Assembly: GCA_022360095.1 (NCBI GenBank)
Contig: JAKSDK010001806.1
Coordinates: forward strand, 307,434-371,433
From: Phycisphaerales bacterium
GTDB taxonomy: Bacteria > Planctomycetota > Phycisphaerae > UBA1845 > UTPLA1
Direction: 5' to 3'
DNA length: 64,000 nt
Shown here: piece by piece, positions 17,137 to 25,126 of the stretch
How positions within the stretch are numbered: position 1 is the stretch's first letter
Layout of the letters: every line of letters begins with the position of its first letter
The notes under the pieces: model-generated
Seen by the model: only the letters and a program-made list of their open reading frames with translations
Told to the model about the DNA's origin: nothing
The model's database searches: none
Position numbers and translations under genes: made by a program

Positions 17137-17820
17137 GTGGTGATGAAGAAGAGAAAAATCCTGACGATCGTCCTGATGACCTGTTGTTTCGGCATGGATG
17201 GTGACTGTGAGCCGCGTGTGTGTTGTCTGCCCAACGGCACGTGTGAGCAGGATTTCAATGCATGTTTCACTGGAGGCTTTTTGGCAGACTCCTGTGAGGA
17301 GTGCCAGATGGGTTTGCGGTGCTGTCTCAGAGACGGAAACTGTGTGGAAGTATTGTCCATTACCGATTGCACCAACAGGGCCGGGACGATCATCAATGAT
17401 TGTGATGCGTGTGAATCAAGCGCTCAGAACTGCTGCTTCCCCAATGGAGACTGTCGCCCGGTGGCCGTCGACGCTGATTGCCGCAATATGGGAGGAACAC
17501 CCTTCGTCAATCTATTGTGCGACGAATGCCCAGATCCCAACGAGCCCGAAACCCGCAGAGCAATATGCTGCTTTCCTGATGGGCTTTGCAGATCAGCGAT
17601 TCTGAATGACCCGGTGGTTGATGAGAGATGTGGATTTGAGGGCGCAAACATCATACGCGACGGGACATGCGCTGAGGATTGCCCGGCTCCGAATGAAACC
17701 GGTGCTTGTTGCGCAGGCGGCGACTGCGCCGATGGCTTCTTGCGAATCGAATGCGGCAGCGGCTCTTTCTTCGTCGGTCAGAATTGTTCAAACGTGATTT
17801 GCCCAGACGACGACGATTAG
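17137..17820 (+). CDS. Cys-rich repeat protein, short leader
   Basis: A 227-residue protein; GTG 17137 is chosen because GGAG at 17124-17127 is 9 bases upstream, though ATG 17143 is possible. The N-terminus is a short hydrophobic stretch (ILTIVLMTCCFGM) that may be a lipoprotein-like or signal segment. Five Cys units follow: RVCCLPNGTC, LRCCLRDGNC, QNCCFPNGDC, AICCFPDGLC and GACCAGGDCADG. Unlike its neighbours it has no C-terminal membrane helix and ends in acidic PDDDD. It may be released, or be truncated relative to the other two. Same direction as both neighbours. Confidence 0.75.
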   Translation: MVMKKRKILTIVLMTCCFGMDGDCEPRVCCLPNGTCEQDFNACFTGGFLADSCEECQMGLRCCLRDGNCVEVLSITDCTNRAGTIINDCDACESSAQNCCFPNGDCRPVAVDADCRNMGGTPFVNLLCDECPDPNEPETRRAICCFPDGLCRSAILNDPVVDERCGFEGANIIRDGTCAEDCPAPNETGACCAGGDCADGFLRIECGSGSFFVGQNCSNVICPDDDD

Positions 17821-17893
17821 CATCGGTAGCGGTTCGCCCGTCGGGCAAATTGATTGCGATGGTTATCTTGCTCTCGTCGACAGGAAATCAAGA

Positions 17894-18850
17894 ATGATAA
17901 CACGAATTGACCGACGGTATCCGACGACGTTGCAAATCTGTCTGATTGTGATGGCGTTCGCCCTGGTTATGTTCGATAGCCCACCGACGTTGCGAGCTGC
18001 GTGCTGTCTACCCTCCGGGCAATGTACCTCAACCACAGAGCAGGACTGCACGGCTCAAGGCGGATTCTTCGTCGGGGAGAACGTGAATTGCTCCACGGCC
18101 AACTGTGTGAGAGGCGCCTGTTGCAACTTTGTGGAAAATGTATGCGAGATCACCTCGGCGGCTGAATGTCGGGGCGATGCTACGCACTTCCTGGGCGCCG
18201 GTACAACCTGTGAGAACGTCAGTTGCGGAGAAGCGCAAGAGGAAAACGGCGCTTGTTGTCAGATCACCGGGGACTGCGTGAATGACGTGTCAAAGTTTAG
18301 TTGTGAATCCGGACTTAACGGCGTCTTCCAAGGGGGTGGTACGATTTGTCAGGGACGAGCGTGTCCCGGAGTCACCGGCGCATGCTGCTTGCCGCAACCG
18401 ACCGGAGCGTGCGCGTCTCTTACACTCGACGAATGCAGGCGCGCATCTGACGGAGTCATAAACGTAATTGGAGAAGGCGTGTTTATGGGGGCAAATGTTG
18501 AATGTAATGAAGCTCTATGCAACAATCTGGGGCCTGTGAAATGTTGTGTCGTTTCAGGATTTTGTATAGACGTTGCTTCCGAGGAAGTTTGCACGTCACT
18601 CGGAGGGCGGGAGGTCGAGTGCTGCGCGGAATGTTCCTCGGAGTCCTGTGATGATGACGACGACGAGGGCATTCTTTTTGGCGGCAACTTCCTGGAGGCC
18701 CTTACCTCTGCCTGCCTCGGAACGTCGACCATGGCACTAACGCTCTACTTTGCCGGGTTCTGGTTCATGCTGCGGCGGCACCGACGGTGGGTTGCGCAGG
18801 AAAGTGAAAACACTCAAAGCCGCGTTGATGGGCCGGAGCGGCTGCATTGA
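17894..18850 (+). CDS. Cys-rich GACC-repeat secreted protein with C-terminal helix
   Basis: A 318-residue protein with a signal peptide (ICLIVMAFALVMF core, ending LRA) and about five Cys units: AACCLPSGQC, GACCNFVENVC, GACCQITGDC, GACCLPQPTGAC and VKCCVVSGFC. An acidic DDDDDEG linker precedes a C-terminal membrane helix (STMALTLYFAGFWFML) followed by RRHRRW and a polar tail. The layout matches the gene at 15967. Within each unit a motif GGxFxGxxxxC recurs before the next pair. Probably surface-attached; role unknown. Confidence 0.78.
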   Translation: MITRIDRRYPTTLQICLIVMAFALVMFDSPPTLRAACCLPSGQCTSTTEQDCTAQGGFFVGENVNCSTANCVRGACCNFVENVCEITSAAECRGDATHFLGAGTTCENVSCGEAQEENGACCQITGDCVNDVSKFSCESGLNGVFQGGGTICQGRACPGVTGACCLPQPTGACASLTLDECRRASDGVINVIGEGVFMGANVECNEALCNNLGPVKCCVVSGFCIDVASEEVCTSLGGREVECCAECSSESCDDDDDEGILFGGNFLEALTSACLGTSTMALTLYFAGFWFMLRRHRRWVAQESENTQSRVDGPERLH

Positions 18851-18863
18851 AAATCCGCGTACG

Positions 18864-18917
18864 AGAAACCTCGCACGATTTCGGAGAACAACCTAATAAC
18901 TATGGAAAGTGAAAATC
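18864..18917 (+). repeat. Leader motif copy 3 without its gene
   Basis: Bases 18869-18887 repeat the leader CCTCGCACGATTTCGGAGA, and an ATG at 18902 opens a frame of only 19 codons that ends inside the convergent kinase gene. This looks like the start of a fourth Cys-rich gene whose body is lost, the kinase gene now lying immediately downstream on the other strand. Confidence 0.45.
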
Positions 18918-21533
18918 CTAATCGCCGGCCGGGACCCTGGCGCCCTTTTCATCGATTTTGAATCGCCCTTTTTCCGGAAGTTTCTCCCGCCATCGGGCGG
19001 CCTCCTCCGGTTTGTCCCAGGCTTCGTAGAGTTCAACGAGTTGGAGCAGGGCCGCTTGTGTGATCGGACTGGAAAGCGTTCTCGCTTTTTCCAGGACGGA
19101 ATAGCAGTTCAATAGAAGTGGCTCCGCCTCCTCGAACCTGCCGAGTGTTATCAAGCAGGCTGCAAGCAATGTCTCGGTTTCGGCGACCCGTGGGCTGCCG
19201 TCAGGCAGTTCGGCGCGCCGTATGTCCAGTGCTTGACGACAGTATGCTTCCGCCGCGACATAGTCGCCTTGCTTGCGCTCCAACATCGCCAGAAGATGCA
19301 GGCTCTTCCCGACAACGGCTGCCTTGGGACCGAATAGCTTGCGCCGCATGGCCAGGGACTCCCGGAGCAAAGGCTCCGCTTCGGAGAGCCTTTGTTGTCG
19401 CAGCAACCCGATGCCGAGGTTTTGCACAGCATCGACCGTACGTGGATGTTCGTCGCCGTGCCGCTCGCGCAACATTTCCAGGAGCTCTCGGGACAATGCC
19501 TCTGCCTCCTCATGACGGCCCAAATAGGCTCGAAGAGCGGCCAGGTTGTTTATCAAGAACACTTTGGCCTCGTTCCATTTCCCTTTTCGGCCCTCTGATT
19601 CCGCACGGCGACCTGTTTCCAGTGCTTCGGTTAACAGTGCCTCAGCTTCGACATAATCGCCGGTTTCCGCCAGATCCGTCCCCAGATTACTCAAAGCGAC
19701 AACGAGCATCATGCTGCCCGGGCCACCAAGCTTGCGTGAGATGGCCAGTCCTCTACGTCGACAATCGATGGCCCCTTGATAATTACCGTTGAAGTGGCGT
19801 AGCGTCGCCAGGCTTTCGAGACTCTCCAGGACATCGGTATGATTTTCACCATAGTGCTCCGTTCGCAGGGCCAGCCCTTGTTCGATGAGTTCTTGTGCGC
19901 GATCATAAGAGCCGGCGCCCATGTATCCCCAGCCAATGGTGTCCATCAGCGTTGCTCGGATCACCGGATGATAGTCCGATTCATTTTCTTCCAGCCGCTC
20001 TGCTCCGCGCTCCAGGATGTCCTGGGCCGTGTCCGGTTTTATGTGGTCTGCAGAGAGAGGCGGGGCCTTGAAAATGTCCTTCATAAATTCCATCGCCTGC
20101 CTTGCGACATCCGCTTCTTCCCTGGCTTTTTTTGCTTCTTCCGCGGCGCTCAGCTCAGCTTGTTCAGCGCGAAGCAAATTCGCTTCCGCCGCGTCTCGCT
20201 GAACTCGCGTTCGGCGCGTCTCTCGAGCCACACCGACCGCGCCAACGAGTAACGACAGCGCAACCAGAAGAACCGCAGTAACGCCCACTTTGTTGCGCTT
20301 GATGAACTTTTCCGTGCGGTATCGTATCGTGTCTTTTCGGGCCAGAACCGGGCGACCCTCACGATAACGACAAAGGTCTTCATAGAGCTGCTCTGCCGAG
20401 GCGTAGCGACGTTTGGGGTCCTTTCGCATCGCCATCAGTACGATGTTGTCAAGATCACCGAGCAATCGGCGGCGAAGACTCTCGGGGGCGATCCGGCGCG
20501 TTCGACCGACGGTTTCAGGGGTGACCGCTCGCCTTACCGTGCCGTCGGGGTAGTGGCGTTGTTCAACACGGCTCGCGGCAGCGCTGGGCTTCTCGGGGTC
20601 CACATCACAAACAAGGCGGTCGATTTCCCCGGGTGAGCGATGGCGAAGTTGGTAGGGCCGATGCCCGGTGAGCAGTTCGTAGAGGATAACTCCCAGGGCG
20701 TAGACGTCACAGGCGGTGGTCATCGGCTGTCCACGAAGCTGTTCCGGGCTCGCGTACTCCGGCGTGAACAAACGAGACGCCTGGGCCGTCGCTGCCCCCG
20801 TTCCTTCCGAGGTCTCTGCACTTAGGACTTTGGCCACACCAAAATCAAGAAGTTTTGGAACACCCTCGGTGGTCACGAGGATGTTGGCCGGTTTCAAATC
20901 ACGGTGGATGACCAGATTCTGGTGGGCGTAGTGAACGGCGGAACAGACCTTTTCGAACAGGAGCAGCCGTTCGGCGAGCGAAAGCTCGTGTTGGTCGCAA
21001 TACTCAGTGATTGGAATACCGTCGATGTATTCCATGATCAAGTAAGGGCGACCGTCACTTGTCGCTCCACCGTCCAGCAATTTGGCGATGTTGGGATGGT
21101 CGAGGTGGGCCAGAGTCTGTCGTTCCAATCGAAAGCGCTGGAGAATCTGTTCGGAATCCATGCCCAGCTTGACGAGCTTGATCGCCACCTGGTTTTCGTA
21201 TTCATCGTCGGCGCGAACCGCTAAATAGACGACGCCCATTCCCCCGGTCGCGATGGGCCGGACCAATTGGTAGGGACCGATGGCCTGACCGGCCAAGGAT
21301 TCGGCTGACGAATCCTTGGACGAAGCGGTTGACTGTACGGAAAATCCCTCACCCAATGCCGGTCGGTCAATGAAAGCATCTCCACTTTGATCGGAAGCGA
21401 TGAGTGATTCGATTTCTTCGCGAAGTAACGGATCCGCCGCACAAGCCTGATCGAGAAATTTTTTTCGCTCGTCAGGCGGCAAATCGACGACTTCATGAAA
21501 CAGGCGGTCCGCCCGTTGCCATCGCTCAGTCAT
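18918..21533 (-). CDS. Ser/Thr protein kinase with TPR repeats, module 2
   Basis: Start taken at ATG 21533 (MTERWQRADRLF), which overlaps the sigma gene stop by eight bases; a longer frame to 21674 is inside the sigma gene. 871 residues. Kinase domain about 87-390: loop IATGGMGVVYLAV (94-106), Lys119, HRDLKPAN (210-217), DFG (230-232), PEYASPEQLRG. Membrane helix at about 410-435 (VTAVLLVALSLLVGAVGV), a coiled segment rich in Ala/Glu, then TPR repeats to the end (e.g. VVALSNLGTDLAETGDYVEAE). Typical planctomycete PknB-type receptor kinase; probable partner of the sigma factor encoded just upstream. Confidence 0.93.
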   Translation of the reverse strand: MTERWQRADRLFHEVVDLPPDERKKFLDQACAADPLLREEIESLIASDQSGDAFIDRPALGEGFSVQSTASSKDSSAESLAGQAIGPYQLVRPIATGGMGVVYLAVRADDEYENQVAIKLVKLGMDSEQILQRFRLERQTLAHLDHPNIAKLLDGGATSDGRPYLIMEYIDGIPITEYCDQHELSLAERLLLFEKVCSAVHYAHQNLVIHRDLKPANILVTTEGVPKLLDFGVAKVLSAETSEGTGAATAQASRLFTPEYASPEQLRGQPMTTACDVYALGVILYELLTGHRPYQLRHRSPGEIDRLVCDVDPEKPSAAASRVEQRHYPDGTVRRAVTPETVGRTRRIAPESLRRRLLGDLDNIVLMAMRKDPKRRYASAEQLYEDLCRYREGRPVLARKDTIRYRTEKFIKRNKVGVTAVLLVALSLLVGAVGVARETRRTRVQRDAAEANLLRAEQAELSAAEEAKKAREEADVARQAMEFMKDIFKAPPLSADHIKPDTAQDILERGAERLEENESDYHPVIRATLMDTIGWGYMGAGSYDRAQELIEQGLALRTEHYGENHTDVLESLESLATLRHFNGNYQGAIDCRRRGLAISRKLGGPGSMMLVVALSNLGTDLAETGDYVEAEALLTEALETGRRAESEGRKGKWNEAKVFLINNLAALRAYLGRHEEAEALSRELLEMLRERHGDEHPRTVDAVQNLGIGLLRQQRLSEAEPLLRESLAMRRKLFGPKAAVVGKSLHLLAMLERKQGDYVAAEAYCRQALDIRRAELPDGSPRVAETETLLAACLITLGRFEEAEPLLLNCYSVLEKARTLSSPITQAALLQLVELYEAWDKPEEAARWREKLPEKGRFKIDEKGARVPAGD

Positions 21534-22110
21534 GGCAGGTTTCCCCCTGAAGCACCTCACGACGAAGCCAGGCTTTGGCGAAGCGCCATTCTCGGGCGGC
21601 TGTGCGCGACGAGATCCCGAGAGTTTCGGCAGTCCCGTCCACCGTAAGCCCTCCGAAGAATCGCAGTTCGACAATCCGGGCCTTTTGAGGATCGATCATG
21701 GAAAGTTGAGACAAGGCCTCATCGAGTGCCAGCAAGTCCGCGTCCTGTGTTTCCGTCACGATCAGTGTTTCTTCCAGCAGCACTCTGCTGCCATCACCCC
21801 CTCGTTTGGTGCGCCGCCGGCGCCGTGAATGCTCGATCAGAATCCTGCGGATCGCAACGGCCGCCGCACTGACGAAATGGGCCTTGTTTTTCCAACATGC
21901 GTCCCTGTCTCTCGCCAATCGGAGATAGGCCTCATGGACAAGCGCGGTTGCCTGAAGAGTGTGAGCGGGCCCCTCTGCGCGCAGGTAAAAGTCCGCCAGC
22001 CTTTTCAATTCTTCATAAACCAGGGGAAGCAGGGCGTCGGTCGCACACCGGTCTTTCGAATTCGCCCGGTCAAGGATGTTGATCGTGTTTCTCTCTGATG
22101 GAGTTGACAT
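21526..22110 (-). CDS. ECF sigma factor, module 2
   Basis: The frame extends to 22233, but ATG 22110 has GGAG five bases upstream and starts near the expected length (194 residues). Region 2: LLPLVYEELKRLADFYLR and HTLQATALVHEAYLRLARD; region 4: KARIVELRFFGGLTVDGTAETLGISSRTAAREW. Same family as the proteins at 1-270 and 15191-15757. Overlaps the kinase start by eight bases (ATGACTGA), so the two are translationally coupled. Confidence 0.92.
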   Translation of the reverse strand: MSTPSERNTINILDRANSKDRCATDALLPLVYEELKRLADFYLRAEGPAHTLQATALVHEAYLRLARDRDACWKNKAHFVSAAAVAIRRILIEHSRRRRRTKRGGDGSRVLLEETLIVTETQDADLLALDEALSQLSMIDPQKARIVELRFFGGLTVDGTAETLGISSRTAAREWRFAKAWLRREVLQGETCHD

Positions 22111-22419
22111 GCTCGCTCCGTGACGGCGCATCGGCCTGCCTAAGAATGGCGACTCCAAGAAATATTGGCAGAATTCAATCGGTTTTGGCGCATTTATTAT
22201 AAGGATTGCGGCGTCCCTCTGCGAGCGGACCACAGGCTTATTGCAAGCAATATGGCGCAGAGGACGTCTTTCGGGAGGGGTGCGCGATGTCTTTGGAAGT
22301 CTCTCGTCGCAAGCGGTATCCCTCAGCTCGAACTGAAAATCGGCCTTGCTGTAATTAATGGAATGACGCTCAAGTAGCGTCTACGTGTCAACAGCGATCT
22401 ATCGCGAAAGGAGTTTGGT
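22111..22419. promoter_or_regulatory. Divergent intergenic region with possible promoter
   Basis: A 309-base region between the sigma gene and a secreted-protein gene. On the minus strand a perfect TATAAT lies at 22202-22197, 87 bases before the sigma start, but no good -35 box is seen. Upstream of the plus-strand gene AAAGGAG at 22407-22413 is its ribosome-binding site. Nothing else is recognised. Confidence 0.35.
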
Positions 22420-23436
22420 ATGTCAAATCGAAGATTCGTGGTCGTGATGTCGAGTGCCATGTCGGGGATCTTTGCCTTGGCGGCGCAGGCCCAGGTGCTT
22501 TCCCCCCATACGCTCCAGTCGAATCAGCTTCCAAATTCTGCGGCGGCCGGGTCTCTGACGAGCACCTCGGCGAGCAGCGTGACCTATTCGCTTGGCGAAG
22601 GAAGCACATACACGACAGGCTGCTTCGGCGGAGGCGGCCGTTTTTCCTGTGCAGGCCCTTTGTTTTTAGCCTCCTCCTTTACCGGCACGTTTGACTTGCG
22701 CCGCGTCGCCAGCCCTGACCCGGACTTTGAGGCATACGCGATTGATAATGTCAATTTTGTCGCCAAACTTTCAAGCAATATCATCATCAAGGGCTCCGGA
22801 GATTATCGAGTGGGAACGCCGAACGGAGGGACCGTGCAGCAACTGACGCTGAACCTGCAGCTCAATGGCGGACCTGTCACGGTCTTCGACAGCGGCCTGA
22901 TTCCGGGAGGCACCGGTGGTGCCACGCCCGATTTCGACATCTCAGTCAACAAGAACGGATTGGTCAACTACGACACGAATCTGCACATTGTCGCCAGCGC
23001 CACCAGCGCAGAAGCGATGGCGCCGCAGACGCTGAATGATGACTCTTCCATCCAGGGCTATCTCGATTCCTGTGCCTGCACGCTGCCGACGACGAAACTG
23101 AGCGGTTCGTATGCACTCGTCCCAATACTTGAGACACCGGAGTACTCGGAGTACTCCGTCGTCAACATTCATTGGAATCTCGCGACGGACCAGAGAGCGG
23201 CCTTCTCTCGTATCGGTCCGATCACCGGTACCGGAAACTATTGGGTCTTTGCAGACGGAACCGAGCAACAACTGACTCTCGACCTGGTGATTCAGGGTGA
23301 GCGAATTACGTTTGACACCGGAGTCATCGAGGGCACTGACTTTCCGATGGTTGACATCGTGCTGGAGAATGAAGCGGATCTCCCGCTCAGCGACGAACTC
23401 GGGTCTTTGCCCACCGGCACACTCAGTCGAGAATAA
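22420..23436 (+). CDS. Secreted protein with internal duplication
   Basis: A 338-residue protein with a signal peptide ending AAQAQ (residues 1-25). The mature part contains a domain twice: residues about 107-165 (IIIKGSGDYRVGTPNGGTVQQ, then TLNLQLNGGPVTVFDSGLIPGG) and about 255-310 (GPITGTGNYWVFADGTEQQ, then LTLDLVIQGERITFDTGVIEG). The two copies share the order GxGxYxV, QQLTL, (I/L)xGxxxxFDxGxIxG. No enzyme motif is seen. It lacks a PEP-CTERM or dockerin tail. Strong AAAGGAG ribosome-binding site. Likely extracellular; unknown role. Confidence 0.75.
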   Translation: MSNRRFVVVMSSAMSGIFALAAQAQVLSPHTLQSNQLPNSAAAGSLTSTSASSVTYSLGEGSTYTTGCFGGGGRFSCAGPLFLASSFTGTFDLRRVASPDPDFEAYAIDNVNFVAKLSSNIIIKGSGDYRVGTPNGGTVQQLTLNLQLNGGPVTVFDSGLIPGGTGGATPDFDISVNKNGLVNYDTNLHIVASATSAEAMAPQTLNDDSSIQGYLDSCACTLPTTKLSGSYALVPILETPEYSEYSVVNIHWNLATDQRAAFSRIGPITGTGNYWVFADGTEQQLTLDLVIQGERITFDTGVIEGTDFPMVDIVLENEADLPLSDELGSLPTGTLSRE

Positions 23437-23454
23437 GTACGAAAGGCTTCGCCA

Positions 23455-23487
23455 AGGCCCCGTGGAACGGTTAGTTTCACGGGGCCT
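23455..23487 (+). terminator. Terminator-like hairpin
   Basis: AGGCCCCGTG at 23455-23464 pairs with CACGGGGCCT at 23478-23487; adjacent GAA/TTC extends the stem. It lies 18 bases after the stop at 23436. There is no long T run behind it, so Rho-independent action is uncertain. Confidence 0.55.
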
Positions 23488-23719
23488 GATTCTTCCGGAT
23501 GATTCCCAAGCGAACCGAAATCATTGCGAAAATGATGAAGGATTCGCAAGAAACTTCAGTGAGGATTTTTCCAATAATCCTGTCAGATTTCCGGAGTACC
23601 CCGCAATGATCTAGGGAGTCCCTGTTCTACGAGGCCGGGAGGGGTCTGTGCCAATACCCTTTCAGGCCTGCATTTAAGATCGAGATGTGGGTGCGAGTGT
23701 ATATCTAGGAGGATATTGC

Positions 23720-24076
23720 ATGAAAACGAAAAGATTACTGGTGTGCTCGATGTTGGTGCTTGGCGTCCTTTCGGCTCCCGGGATGACGAAAAAGGCAGAG
23801 GCGTTTCTCGCGTTTCCGTTCTTCCCCGCCATCGTTCCGAGTTGCGGGACCGTCGAGATCGTGGATTCGTTTATCCCTTTCCCCGGAGGGGACCCGGTCA
23901 ACGGTTGCAAGGTCTGGCGCTCTGACAAGAACAATATGGGCGCCTTTATTTTCGCGGGCCTGGAGTCATTTGAACCTGGTGACCGAATTTTCGTCAGCGG
24001 CTTGCAGTGCATCGTTTGTCTAACCTCTTGCCCTGCCGTCCCGCTGTTGAACGTCACCATTAAGGATTGTCCATAG
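23720..24076 (+). CDS. Small secreted protein, unrecognised
   Basis: A 118-residue protein starting at ATG 23720, seven bases after a strong AGGAGG. Signal peptide residues 1-25 (LLVCSMLVLGVLSAPG). The mature part has a few cysteines (CGTVEIVD, NGCKVWRS, LQCIVCLTSCP) that could form disulfides and ends KDCP. I do not recognise the family. The strong ribosome-binding site and signal peptide make it a credible gene. Confidence 0.65.
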   Translation: MKTKRLLVCSMLVLGVLSAPGMTKKAEAFLAFPFFPAIVPSCGTVEIVDSFIPFPGGDPVNGCKVWRSDKNNMGAFIFAGLESFEPGDRIFVSGLQCIVCLTSCPAVPLLNVTIKDCP

Positions 24077-24539
24077 CGGAAGGTTTCTTCCGAGCGACGA
24101 TTCCAGCCCATGGCTGAGGCGAAAGGACCTGTCACCGCCGACATGTTTTCTGTCGTTTCAGCCTGGGTTTTTCGCTTTTCTCTCCCCACGAGCGGGGGGG
24201 CTTGCGCGCGACGCATATCGGTTCAAGATCGATGACTTCTGCGACGGCCACAGAAACAACAACGCGTTGATGGATGACCGTCTCCGGCATTTCAAAGACT
24301 GGCGAACGCCGACTTCGCCAGACGAACTCAAGACCCATCTTCGGCTTGCCCTGAAAAACGAATCGTACAAGTGACATTTAGCTGTTCGATTTGCACGGTA
24401 GCGTACTTGAAACCTATTGAAGCGATTCCGGCCGATTTGATATAGTGTGTTCATCCCAATCGGGAAGAGGGCGCAACGACTTAGTGTATACGGTGCAGCC
24501 ATGTGGCTTCACCATTGGTCTATCTACGGAGGAGATCTC
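24077..24539. other. Intergenic, possible coding remnant
   Basis: A 463-base gap with no gene I can support. One plus-strand frame ending with TGA near 24374 reads DDFCDGHRNNNALMDDRL and then KTHLRLALKNESYK, which looks protein-like but has no start codon upstream in a sensible place and matches no family I know. It may be the 3' end of a lost gene. A CTCTCCCC...GGGG stem is near 24180-24200. AGGAG-type binding sites appear only for the next gene. Confidence 0.3.
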
Positions 24540-24836
24540 ATGCGTAGAGTACATTTACTGCTTGTGTTGTCGGCGTTTGTTTGTGCGGGGGCGGTGGCCA
24601 CCGGAGCGAATGGACAGAATGATTCGGCGATCGCCTGCGCGCCCGAGGCGTTGGTCGAGACGCCCGTGCACGAAATTGAAATGTCGGATCGTGGAGAGGG
24701 GCTTGATAACTTTCCGCTTCCGTTCATTCCGCCCGGCGCGTGCGAGCTGCCGGACGGCGACTGTGTCGTCACATTGGACACCATCTGCCGAATCCTCGGT
24801 GGCGAGTTTCAGGGCGCCAACACCGAATGCGAGTAG
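24540..24836 (+). CDS. Small secreted protein with one Cys-rich unit
   Basis: Starts at ATG 24540 behind GGAGGAG (spacing 5); the longer frame to 24447 has no support. 98 residues, signal peptide residues 1-26 (LLLVLSAFVCAGAVATGA). The C-terminus PGACELPDGDC, then LDTICRILGGEFQGANTEC, is a single unit of the Cys-rich repeat present in the genes at 15967-18850, with GAC in place of GACC. It is therefore a minimal member of that family located 6 kb away. Confidence 0.7.
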   Translation: MRRVHLLLVLSAFVCAGAVATGANGQNDSAIACAPEALVETPVHEIEMSDRGEGLDNFPLPFIPPGACELPDGDCVVTLDTICRILGGEFQGANTECE

Positions 24837-24862
24837 AGTATTCTCGCTGAACTGAACGGGGT

Positions 24863-24896
24863 CCCCCATCCTTGCGTTTCAGCCAAGGATGGGGGG
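24863..24896 (+). terminator. Terminator-like hairpin
   Basis: CCCCCATCCTT at 24863-24873 pairs with AAGGATGGGGG at 24885-24895 around an 11-base loop, starting 26 bases after the stop of the small Cys gene. The following bases are mixed T/A (CTCATTATT), so the signal is imperfect. Confidence 0.6.
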
Positions 24897-25126
24897 CTCA
24901 TTATTCGGCGTGTTCGCCGGGTGCATCCGCTCAAGCCTGACAACGTGTGGCGACAGCGCCGCCACACCACCGCCCTAACAGTGTCGCGCGGTTGATCCTT
25001 CGCTTTTTTCGTGACATAATGGACGATCATAAGACGATGCGCTTGTCATTCATTGAACAGGCATAATCGGTCACATATCTGCAAGCTATCCCAATCACGG
25101 CGGGCCGCACCTTGGGAGAGAGAGCC

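Noticed and set aside
24132..24377. Minus-strand frame of 81 codons
   Set aside because: No ribosome-binding site or family pattern; the plus-strand reading is at least as protein-like.
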